From the NCBI GenBank assembly GCA_025931335.1, contig JAICNG010000025.1:1-42646 (forward strand): a DNA stretch of 42,646 nt, written 5' to 3'. Source of the stretch: Gemmatimonadaceae bacterium (GTDB lineage: Bacteria; Gemmatimonadota; Gemmatimonadetes; Gemmatimonadales; Gemmatimonadaceae). Positions within the stretch are counted from its first letter, which is position 1. Every line of letters starts with the position of its first letter. Under the pieces are notes generated by a model. That model was not told the DNA's origin. It was given only the letters and a program-made list of their open reading frames with translations, and ran no database searches. Positions 27,929-34,878 of this stretch are shown here, in pieces. Position numbers and translations under genes: made by a program.

Positions 27929-29515
27929 CTACTCGGCATCGGTGGCGGGGGGACGTCGGCGCTCGACATCACCCCGAACCCGTCGAGGGCCGCGATCAGG
28001 GCGTTCGCCTCGATCGCGCGGACCACGATCGCCGCGGTCGGAGCGGAAGCCACGCGGGCCGCGATCCCCTCGTCCCCCTCGATCCCCTCGATCCCCTCGC
28101 GCTTCGCGTCCCTTGTCGACGCGCGCGACCACGCGCCTCCCGCGCACCATGGTGCCGGTGAGGGCGGTCGCCACACGCTCGGCATCCGCGCTGGCGATCT
28201 CGACCAGCGCGTGATTTTCCCGGAGCTCGATCTTCCCAATGCTCTCGCGAGTGACACCCGCCTCGCCGGTAATCGCCCCGACGAGGTCGCCGGGCCCCAC
28301 GCGATCCCGCGTGCCCGCCCCGACGAAAATCCGCGTCCACCCCGTCGCCGGTCCGGTCGCGGCCGCCGGCGACGGGGCGGCCGCCCGCGCGGCTTCCTGG
28401 GCCCGCGCCCGCTCGAGCAGCCGAAGCGCCGCCGCGGCGACTTCCACACCGTCGTATTCGTCGAGCAGGGGCTCGAGCGCGAGTAGCTCATGGGTCGGGA
28501 TGCCGGCGGCGAGCATGTCCCGCAGCTCCGAGCGCAGCGCGGCTACACGCTGGCGGGCACGCGTTGGCGCGCCCGACGCGTGCAGCGGCGTCACCGGCGC
28601 CCCCCCAGCGAGCGCGCGCACCGTGTCGAGCTGGCGCGGCTGCACGATGGCGACGACCGACGGCGTGGCACCCGCCATCACCGCGCGCAGCTCCTCGCGT
28701 GTGGGAAGGTCGAGCAACACGAGCGTGTCGGCCTCAATGACCGGCGCGCCTCGCGTGATGCGGACGCCAGCATCGTCCCCGGCATGTCCGAGTGAGTCGA
28801 GAAGCTCGCGCAGCTCGCGCTCGGTGGACTCGGAGCGCGTGAAGACCGCCGCGATCTCCGGATCCAGCTCGTCGAGTACCCGCTGAAGCGTGGGCAGCCG
28901 TCCCCAGGGGGAGCTCGACGCATAGCGAATCGGCGTTGCCGTCGCAGCGCCGGTCGTGTCGCCCACGCGCCTCGCGCGACGCGCGTACCGCTCGACCAGC
29001 TGTTCCACCTCGGGCGTCTGGCGTGACGCGATGATCGTGCGCGCCGCGTCTTTCGGGATCTCGGCGAGCACCGCCTCCAGCGCCTCTTTCGACGCCGCAT
29101 CGTCGACGATCTCGTCGACCCACGCCAGGACGAGCCCCCGAACGTGCTCGAGCTTGAGCACGGACGTGCGCACGAGCTCGAGCAAATCCGTGGGCGCGCC
29201 GATGACGCCATGCGCGGGGCGCGCGCGCAGAAGACGCGCGGCACGGTGCGGGCTCGACGCGGGAATGACACGCAGGTCGGCCGACTGCGGAAGCGACGCG
29301 ATCGCGCGCGCCAGGGCGATGGCCGCGTCGGGGTCGGGGGTGAGCAGAACCAGCTGCAGCTCCGCGACGTCGCGATCGAGCCGGTCGAGCACCGTGGTGA
29401 GCACACCGGCGGCCGACGTCATGTCGTGCGGGAGAATGTGCACGACGTTCTGGCTGCGCCCCACGCTCGACGTCTCGCGCTCCTCGTGCTCCGTGATCCG
29501 CCCGTGCTGCTCCAC
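27929..29515 (-). CDS. Degenerate DEAD-box-like protein with DbpA-type RNA-binding domain and RG-rich tail
   Basis: 528 residues from a GTG at 29515 with GGAGG 5 nt upstream; the longer frame to 29644 overlaps the divergent gene. The body aligns by pattern with a DEAD-box helicase, but the catalytic motifs are gone. Walker A is replaced by HDMTSAAGVLT (30-40), DEAD by VDEI (133-136), and SAT by ASRQ (163-166, before TPEVEQL). After LVLLDLPTREE (265-275), the HRxGR motif VI is absent. Residues about 392-467 match the DbpA C-terminal RNA-binding domain (RIFVGAGTRDRVGPGDLVGA, GEAGV, IGKIEL). The tail 468-512 is RG/RGD-rich. It probably binds structured RNA or ribosome precursors without ATPase activity. 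The tail is encoded by 9-nt tandem repeats. Confidence 0.75.
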   Translation of the reverse strand: MEQHGRITEHEERETSSVGRSQNVVHILPHDMTSAAGVLTTVLDRLDRDVAELQLVLLTPDPDAAIALARAIASLPQSADLRVIPASSPHRAARLLRARPAHGVIGAPTDLLELVRTSVLKLEHVRGLVLAWVDEIVDDAASKEALEAVLAEIPKDAARTIIASRQTPEVEQLVERYARRARRVGDTTGAATATPIRYASSSPWGRLPTLQRVLDELDPEIAAVFTRSESTERELRELLDSLGHAGDDAGVRITRGAPVIEADTLVLLDLPTREELRAVMAGATPSVVAIVQPRQLDTVRALAGGAPVTPLHASGAPTRARQRVAALRSELRDMLAAGIPTHELLALEPLLDEYDGVEVAAAALRLLERARAQEAARAAAPSPAAATGPATGWTRIFVGAGTRDRVGPGDLVGAITGEAGVTRESIGKIELRENHALVEIASADAERVATALTGTMVRGRRVVARVDKGREARGDRGDRGGRGDRGPRGFRSDRGDRGPRDRGERPDRGPRRVRGDVERRRPPATDAE

Positions 29516-29561
29516 CGGTGCCTCCGTTGTCAATGGCGTGCCCGCGCCCTGGGATGTAAAG

Positions 29562-29567
29562 TATACT
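29562..29567. promoter_or_regulatory. Candidate -10 element in a divergent promoter region
   Basis: TATACT lies in the 80-nt gap between the DEAD-box-like gene (minus, starts 29515) and the aminotransferase (plus, starts 29596). It is within the only AT-rich stretch nearby. Because AGTATACT is palindromic, it could serve either direction. No matching -35 hexamer at 16-18 nt was seen on either side. Confidence 0.35.
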
Positions 29568-29595
29568 CGGTCCTCACCCTCCTCTCCACCGCCGC

Positions 29596-30813
29596 ATGTC
29601 GCTGCTCGCCGGTCATCGCGCCAATCGCGCCTTCGCGCCCTCAAGCAACATCGCCCAGCTCCGTGAGTCCGCGACGATCGCGGTCTCGGCGCGAGCCAAG
29701 GCCCTTCGCGCCGCCGGGCGCCCGGTCATCGACCTCGGCGCCGGCGAGCCCGATTTCGACACGCCCGAGTTCATTCGACGCGCCGCGCAGCGCGCGATCG
29801 ACGCCGGCGCCACGCGATATACGGCGACGGAAGGCATCCTGCCCCTCCGGGAGGCCATCGCGCGCCGCGCCACCGAGATGGGCGGCGACGTCGCGCCTGC
29901 ACACGTCGTCGTCTCCACCGGATCCAAGCAGTCGTTGTTCAACGCCTGCTTCTGTCTGTTCGGCGAGGGTGACGAGGTCCTCATTCCGACGCCGAGCTGG
30001 ACCAGCTATTACGAGATGGTCGCGCTCGCCAGGGCGACCCCCGTCCCCGTCTACGGCGATGCCGCGGCCGGATTGAAGGTCACACCGTCCATGCTGGAAG
30101 CGGCCGCGACCGATCGAACCCGCGGCGTGATGTTGAACTCGCCATGCAATCCCACCGGTGCGGTGTACACGCGCGACGAGCTCGCCGCGTTGATCGAGTG
30201 CGCGGACGAGCGCGGCTGGTGGGTGATCAGCGATGAGATCTACCGCGCGATCTCGTACGGGAATACCCCGGCCACATCCGCGCTCGAGGTCGCCCCATCG
30301 GCCGAGCGTCTGGTGCTCGTGGATGGCGTCGCCAAAGCCTACGCGATGACCGGCTGGCGCATCGGATGGACGATCGCGCCCCGCGAGCTGGCGTCGGCGA
30401 TGACGGCGCTCCAGTCGCATACGACGTCGAACGCGGCCGCTCCGTCGCAGCACGCCGCGCTCGCCGCGCTGACGAATCGTGAGGCGGCCGACGCCTCCAT
30501 TTCGGCGATGGTTGCCGAATTCCGGCGGCGGCGCGATGCGGTGGTCGCCGTCGTGCAAGGTGAGCCCGATCTCGAGATCGTGGAGCCGGAGGGGGCGTTC
30601 TATTTGTTCGCGCGCGTGGGTGAGGACGATCCCTCGCGAGATGACGGCGCCCGCTTCGCGCGCCGCCTGCTCGAAGAGCACGAGGTCGCGATCGTCCCCG
30701 GATCGGCGTTCCTGACGCCGGGGTGGGTCCGAATGTCGTACGCTGCTCCAATCGACGATGTCATCGAAGGCACACGGCGTCTCGTCCGCTTGTGGCGTGA
30801 GACGCGTGCCTGA
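29596..30813 (+). CDS. PLP-dependent class I aminotransferase (aspartate-aminotransferase-like)
   Basis: 405 residues. Fold-type I aminotransferase motifs: VIDLGAGEPDFDTPEFI, TRYTATEGILPLREAIA, VVVSTGSKQSLFNA, LNSPCNPTGAVYT, ISDEIYRAISYG, the PLP lysine K247 in VDGVAKAYAMTGWRIGW, and the substrate-carboxylate arginine in PGWVRMSYA. This is the class I-gamma group that includes thermophile AspC, prephenate and some methionine-related aminotransferases. Exact amino donor cannot be read from the sequence. Start at 29596 lies about 28 nt after a TATACT box. Confidence 0.9.
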   Translation: MSLLAGHRANRAFAPSSNIAQLRESATIAVSARAKALRAAGRPVIDLGAGEPDFDTPEFIRRAAQRAIDAGATRYTATEGILPLREAIARRATEMGGDVAPAHVVVSTGSKQSLFNACFCLFGEGDEVLIPTPSWTSYYEMVALARATPVPVYGDAAAGLKVTPSMLEAAATDRTRGVMLNSPCNPTGAVYTRDELAALIECADERGWWVISDEIYRAISYGNTPATSALEVAPSAERLVLVDGVAKAYAMTGWRIGWTIAPRELASAMTALQSHTTSNAAAPSQHAALAALTNREAADASISAMVAEFRRRRDAVVAVVQGEPDLEIVEPEGAFYLFARVGEDDPSRDDGARFARRLLEEHEVAIVPGSAFLTPGWVRMSYAAPIDDVIEGTRRLVRLWRETRA

Positions 30814-30966
30814 TGCCGCTCTGGCGGCCCCCGCCGGCGCTGATATCTTGGCGCAATGGGCGCGCCCGAGCCTCACCCCGCAAGGCGGCGCCACGCGCCG
30901 CACGCGTTCGGCGTCGCCCCCGGGTCGCGCGGTCGGAATACTGAAGGCCCCTAACGGAGTGCTCCC

Positions 30967-31467
30967 GTGAACATCGCCGTGCAAATCGAGCCCGCCGGCG
31001 CACTGTCCGACGTCGACTACAGGTGGGACCCCGACACCGACATTCTGACGGCCACGCTGCGGAACGGTGCGAAGGGGAAGGGGATGAGCGGCTCCGTGGA
31101 GCTGGCGGGGAGCGACGGCTCGTGGGTCGTCCTCGACGTCGAGGCGGGCAGGATCCATGGGGTCGAGGTCGCCGTGTGGCCCGACGTGCGCAAGGTGGCG
31201 ACGCTCACCCCGCCGGCGGAGCCGCAGACGGCGACAATCGTGGTGCCGTCGCGTCATTCGCAGCCCGAGGTCGCCGCTGTCGAAGTCGACACGTCTCTCA
31301 TCGCCGAGGCCGACCAGGCGGAACGGACCATTCACTTCAAACTGGGGGTGAAGCGTCCGGCCCGCGCCATTCGATTCGCGCGCGATCTGCTTCTCGAGCT
31401 CGACGAGCGTGACCGCATCGCCGGTCTCTGGCTCCTCAACGTGCCGCCATTTCCGGAGGACGAGTGA
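30967..31467 (+). CDS. Conserved hypothetical protein, two DUF2283-like repeats
   Basis: 166 residues from a GTG at 30967 with GGAG 9 nt upstream. The first half reads DVDYRWDPDTDILTATLRNG then GSWVVLDVEAGRIHGVEVAVWP, and the second half repeats a looser version (TIHFKLGVKRPARAIRFARD ... LLLELDERDRIAGLWLLNVPP). That internal duplication and the D-x-x-x-D-I-L-T/V-V-L-D-V-E-A-G-R-I-x-G pattern recall DUF2283 proteins, small strand-rich proteins of unknown role. No signal peptide. Its stop overlaps the next gene by GTGA. The 153-nt gap upstream (30814-30966) holds no other gene I can support. Confidence 0.6.
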   Translation: MNIAVQIEPAGALSDVDYRWDPDTDILTATLRNGAKGKGMSGSVELAGSDGSWVVLDVEAGRIHGVEVAVWPDVRKVATLTPPAEPQTATIVVPSRHSQPEVAAVEVDTSLIAEADQAERTIHFKLGVKRPARAIRFARDLLLELDERDRIAGLWLLNVPPFPEDE

Positions 31468-31742
31468 TCACGACGATCGTGCTCATACGAGCCGATCCGA
31501 AGCTCATCCCGCAGGTCGCGCAGCGACTCGCGGGCATCGAGGGAGTCACCGAGGTCTACTCGGTGTCCGGCGAGTGGGACCTCGTGGCGATCGTGAAAGT
31601 GCCCGAGTACGATCGCATCGCGCAGGTCGTCACCGAGGAGTTCGTGAAGGTGCCGGGGATCGAACGAACACAGACGCTCACGGCGTTCCGGGCCTATTCG
31701 CGCAAGGACCTCGAGCAGGCCTGGGACATTGGTGTCGAGTAG
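31464..31742 (+). CDS. Stand-alone Lrp/AsnC ligand-binding (RAM) domain protein
   Basis: 92 residues from a GTG overlapping the previous stop by 4 nt. The whole protein is one RAM domain: AFVLI-type first strand (TTIVLIRADPKLIPQVAQRL), GVTEVYSVSGEWDLVAIVKV with the conserved G-x-x-D, and a final IERTQTLTAFRAYS strand. There is no helix-turn-helix, so it cannot bind DNA alone. Such proteins form dimers or octamers that bind amino acids and may modulate partner Lrp proteins or enzymes. The aminotransferase two genes upstream is a plausible functional link, but unproven. Confidence 0.88.
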   Translation: MITTIVLIRADPKLIPQVAQRLAGIEGVTEVYSVSGEWDLVAIVKVPEYDRIAQVVTEEFVKVPGIERTQTLTAFRAYSRKDLEQAWDIGVE

Positions 31743-31772
31743 GGCGGGGCTGGGGGTCAAGGGCCAGGGGCC

Positions 31773-32402
31773 GTGAGCGATCGCGTCGACGAGTACATCG
31801 CGTCGCTGTTCGCGCGCGACGATGACGTCCTCGCCGCGCTGCGCGAAGCCGCAGACCGCGAAGGGTTGCCACCGATCGCGATCAGCGCGGTCACTGGCCG
31901 CCTTCTTCAAATCCTACTCTACGCGATCAGGGCCGAGCACGTGCTCGAGGTCGGGACACTCGGCGGCTACTCGGGCATCTGGATGGCACGCGCGCTGCCT
32001 GCGTCAGGGCGCCTCGTCACGATCGAGAACGATGAGCGCCACGCAGAGTTCGCGCGGGGCTATTTCGCGCGCGCCGGTCTCGATCGGCGCATCGAGCTGC
32101 GCATCGGACGGGCCCTCGATGTCCTGCCGGCGTTCGATGGCGAGCGCTTCGACGCGATCTTCCTCGATGCGGACAAGGAGCCCCTTCCGACGTACTTCGA
32201 CTGGGCGCTGCGTCTGCTTCGGCCAGGAGGATTGCTCATTGCCGACAACGCGTTGTGGGGCGGCCGAGTGCTGGATCCAGAGACGGCTGACGAGGGAACG
32301 CGCGGCGTGCGGGAATTCAACCGGCGCGTGGCGACCGACGCACGGGTGCGCGGCACGATCATCCCGGTCGGCGATGGGCTCGCGGTAGCGGTGGTGAGCT
32401 AG
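31773..32402 (+). CDS. SAM-dependent O-methyltransferase (family 3)
   Basis: 209 residues from a GTG at 31773 with AGGGG 3 nt upstream. Methyltransf_3 pattern: motif I VLEVGTLGGYSGIWMA, ENDERHAEFARGYF after strand 2, DAIFLDADKEPLPTY with the metal-binding aspartates, and GGLLIADNALWGG. These enzymes methylate catechol-like or related hydroxyl groups using Mg2+. The acceptor is unknown. It is followed by a large inverted repeat and faces the lipoprotein gene ending at 32498. Confidence 0.9.
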   Translation: MSDRVDEYIASLFARDDDVLAALREAADREGLPPIAISAVTGRLLQILLYAIRAEHVLEVGTLGGYSGIWMARALPASGRLVTIENDERHAEFARGYFARAGLDRRIELRIGRALDVLPAFDGERFDAIFLDADKEPLPTYFDWALRLLRPGGLLIADNALWGGRVLDPETADEGTRGVREFNRRVATDARVRGTIIPVGDGLAVAVVS

Positions 32403-32406
32403 AACC

Positions 32407-32494
32407 GGGGTCGGAGGATCTCGGGGTCGAGGGATCGAGGGCGCCCATCCGGCGAATGGCTCGCGATCCCCCGATCCCTTGATCCCCCGACCCC
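32407..32494. terminator. Inverted repeat between convergent O-methyltransferase and lipoprotein genes
   Basis: GGGGTCGGAGGATC at 32407-32420 pairs with 32481-32494 (13 of 14), and the inner parts pair less well (about 12 of 15). The arms are runs of GGGATCG-type units. The structure fills the whole gap between the two stop codons and is probably a shared terminator, although no T-run is present. Confidence 0.6.
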
Positions 32495-32497
32495 TCG

Positions 32498-33475
32498 CTA
32501 CTTCATCTCATCCAGACACCAGCTCGATCGTCCGCGGAAGATCTCCCTCCACCTTCCGTTCGACCACGCGAACACGAGCAGCGAGGTTTCCTGGCCGATT
32601 CGCCACTCCTCGGCGACGATCTCGTCAATGCCGTCGCCGGTCAGGTCTAAGTGATCGAAGAAGCGGCGATACACGGCGCCGGCGATCGGACCGTTGACGA
32701 CGTGCGAGAGGGTAGGCGTGTAGCCCTCCACGTCGCGATCAGCGATCACGAACAGGTGCACGGTGTTCGCGTTGGCTGAGCCGGCATCGGCCGAGGTTGG
32801 GTCGATGTATGATGCGACGATGGTCGGCGACTCCGTCGCGCCGGTATTGATCGCGATGGCGCGGAAGTCGAGCGCGTCGAGCATCTTCGCGTCGATGTTC
32901 TCGGGGGCTCCCGCCTCGACGGCGACGTTCCGCCCGGTCCTCGCCAGCTCGATGTCGGAGAGCGGCTTTGGCGGCCGCGGGGCCGGACGCTCGAAGGACG
33001 ACGCGAGCGCTTCGACGGTGTAGGAGGACTTCGTCAGGCCCGTTACGGTGACGCTCGCGAGGGGGGTCAGCGCCTGGCATCCGGGGAGCGTGTACAGCGG
33101 GTTCTCGGGTTGCTCCCACATCCCCTGTCGGACCGTCACCGTCCCGCGGGTGCGGCCACCCTGGTAGAGCTTGTAAGCCTTGCCGCGGCGCAGGTACATC
33201 GCGTCGAGCTGGCGCCATCCGGTGGACGAGAGCGCGATACCCTTCAGCTGCCCGTCCTCGATGACGGCGATAGGGATCATACGCGGATCCTCTTTCTCGC
33301 CAAAGATCTGGAACAGGATATGGGGACGCGCGGCGAGGTTGAGGGCCTCCCCGGGCGCGATCTCCGGCGGCGCCGGCCGATCTCCGCCAATGAATCCTTT
33401 CGCCTTGTCACACCCGGTAACCACCGTTACGATGGTCACCATCGTGGCGATTCGCTTGATGACGAGCGGGCGCAT
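32498..33475 (-). CDS. Lipoprotein with FG-GAP/VCBS-like repeat, unknown function
   Basis: 325 residues from the ATG at 33475; the frame is open to 33595 but the lipoprotein signal (MRPLVIKRIATMVTIVTVVTGC, lipobox VTGC) fixes the start. Early part includes LNLAARPHILFQIFGEKEDP and GWRQLDAMYLRRGKAYKLYQ. The C-terminus has HLDLTGDGIDEIVAEEW, a calcium-binding FG-GAP-type loop, then LLVFAWSNGRWREIFRG, a beta-blade pattern seen in integrin-like propeller repeats. A cell-surface binding protein is likely; the ligand is unknown. It diverges from the nurA-like gene across 65 nt. Confidence 0.7.
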   Translation of the reverse strand: MRPLVIKRIATMVTIVTVVTGCDKAKGFIGGDRPAPPEIAPGEALNLAARPHILFQIFGEKEDPRMIPIAVIEDGQLKGIALSSTGWRQLDAMYLRRGKAYKLYQGGRTRGTVTVRQGMWEQPENPLYTLPGCQALTPLASVTVTGLTKSSYTVEALASSFERPAPRPPKPLSDIELARTGRNVAVEAGAPENIDAKMLDALDFRAIAINTGATESPTIVASYIDPTSADAGSANANTVHLFVIADRDVEGYTPTLSHVVNGPIAGAVYRRFFDHLDLTGDGIDEIVAEEWRIGQETSLLVFAWSNGRWREIFRGRSSWCLDEMK

Positions 33476-33540
33476 CAACTCGCGGAAGTTGGACGAGAGC
33501 ACGGCCGCTGACGAACGGCCGATCGGCGGGACCTGAGACG

Positions 33541-34539
33541 GTGGCAGTGGAGCAGAGGCAGCGGACGTCCTACCCCCCCTCCATACCCGTGGCATCCTTC
33601 CACGACGCGGTGCGTCTCCTCGCGCATCGCGTGCCCGGCATCGCCACCGTCACCAGCACGGCACCCACGCTCGAGCGGTTCGAGGGCGCCCATGAAGCAC
33701 CCCGGGTCATAGACGCGCAAGTCGTTGAGAATGCAACCACGGCGCACCTGGTGCCTGGCGCGCCGCGGGCCGCGTTCGAGGCCTTTCTCGATGGCATTCA
33801 GGAGAGCCGCGTCGTGACGGGCCGGCGAGGCGTGCCGATCGTGTGGGGTCGTATTGCCGCCGTCATTCGGCAGCGATCGAACCGGCGGCTTACCACCTGG
33901 CGCGCACCGATCGTCGAGAGTCGTTTTTACGCGCCGCTCGCGACCCTCGATGGGCAGACGCGGTCGGCACTCACCGCGATCTCGGTGGTCGACACCTCCC
34001 GCTCGGACGATGACGGCCTCGTCTCGCGTCATCCCTCCTACGTGACCGAGCAGGCGCTGCACGCCGTGCAGCGCGACCGCGAGCGGGCCGAGCGCACCCT
34101 TGCCGAGCAGTGGTGCCAGGAGATCGGTGAGCCCCTGCTCGTCGATGGCAGCATTTCCGGAAGCGACCTCGTTGCCTCGCACCGCTGCGCCGTGGGCGTG
34201 GTGAAGTCGCATCGCCAGCTCTATGCATCCGCCGCGCTGCTCGACGTGCTCTTCGCGTTGGCGTGCGGCGAGCGCACGCCGGTCGTCCGCATCGCGCCGC
34301 GGAACCGCACGCCGGTGCACTCCTGGTATCTCCGCCTCCGCGACGGCGTCGTGCACGACGCGCTGTGGGGCATCGTGCGGGTCGAGGTCGCCGAAACCGC
34401 CGATCCCGCGGCGCGCGCCGATGAGGTCTCGCGGTGGGTGCTGGCCGAGCGTGCCCCACTGGCGCTCCCCGATGCCCGATGGGACCGTATGGCATACCCG
34501 GTGAGAGAGTGCGAGGAGTTCCTGCGTGCGATATCCTGA
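33541..34539 (+). CDS. nurA: NurA-like nuclease of an HerA-NurA end-resection pair
   Basis: 332 residues from a GTG at 33541. The pattern fits the NurA RNase-H-like nuclease: a first acidic site D84 in AFLDGIQESR, a second in LLVDGSISGSD (D202) followed by the strand and lysine of AVGVVKSHRQLY (K222), and a C-terminal SWYLRLRD ... WGIVRVEVAE. VRECEEFLRAI ends the fold. In archaea NurA is a 5'-3' nuclease that works with the HerA ring ATPase. The gene immediately downstream on the same strand is herA-like, then mre11 and rad50, which strongly supports the call. Sequence identity to known NurA is low by eye. A 339-nt gap with a giant hairpin separates it from herA. Confidence 0.65.
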   Translation: MAVEQRQRTSYPPSIPVASFHDAVRLLAHRVPGIATVTSTAPTLERFEGAHEAPRVIDAQVVENATTAHLVPGAPRAAFEAFLDGIQESRVVTGRRGVPIVWGRIAAVIRQRSNRRLTTWRAPIVESRFYAPLATLDGQTRSALTAISVVDTSRSDDDGLVSRHPSYVTEQALHAVQRDRERAERTLAEQWCQEIGEPLLVDGSISGSDLVASHRCAVGVVKSHRQLYASAALLDVLFALACGERTPVVRIAPRNRTPVHSWYLRLRDGVVHDALWGIVRVEVAETADPAARADEVSRWVLAERAPLALPDARWDRMAYPVRECEEFLRAIS

Positions 34540-34561
34540 CGTCTGTGCCATTCAAAAAAAA

Positions 34562-34859
34562 GGTTCTTCGGGGAATTGCGGATTCCTGAGGCCTGGCCAC
34601 GGTCTCCAAGCGGCCACGGACAGCTGAAGTGCGAACTGGCCCGAAAAACGACACGGATTGCCCGAGCTGCTCCCGGCGCCGCGCAATCCTCCGCGCGCAA
34701 GCACAACGACCCGTTCGTGTTCGTGGAGAGCCGAGCCCAAAGCGCAAGAGCGATTCGCGTAATTCGTGTTGTTATTCGGGTTAGTTTGCAGTTCGGCTGT
34801 CCGTGGCCGCCTGGGAACCGCAGCCGACGTCAGGCAATCCCGCAATTCCCCGAAGAACC
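34562..34859. repeat. ~300-bp long-arm palindromic element between nurA and herA
   Basis: The 339-nt gap 34540-34878 has no gene; it is almost wholly one hairpin. The outer 20 nt (34562-34581) match 34840-34859 perfectly. An inner 15-nt block (34610-34624) matches 34796-34810 perfectly. The stretch between and inward to about 34672/34749 pairs with scattered mismatches, leaving an apex of about 75 nt. Inside are repeats of a CACGAATT-type unit. A second, related left arm lies at 42550-42646 (about 79 percent, gapless over 97 nt). There is no transposase and no target-site duplication that I could identify. It could be a non-autonomous mobile element, a structured RNA or a regulator of herA. 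Confidence 0.85.
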
Positions 34860-34878
34860 AAAGAAAAGAGAGACGTGA

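Noticed and set aside
29641-31335. 564-residue frame opposite the aminotransferase
   Set aside because: Antisense shadow; the plus-strand frame carries complete aminotransferase motifs.
34562-34859. Palindrome considered as an insertion sequence
   Set aside because: No transposase frame inside, and no clear flanking target duplication; kept as an unclassified repeat.
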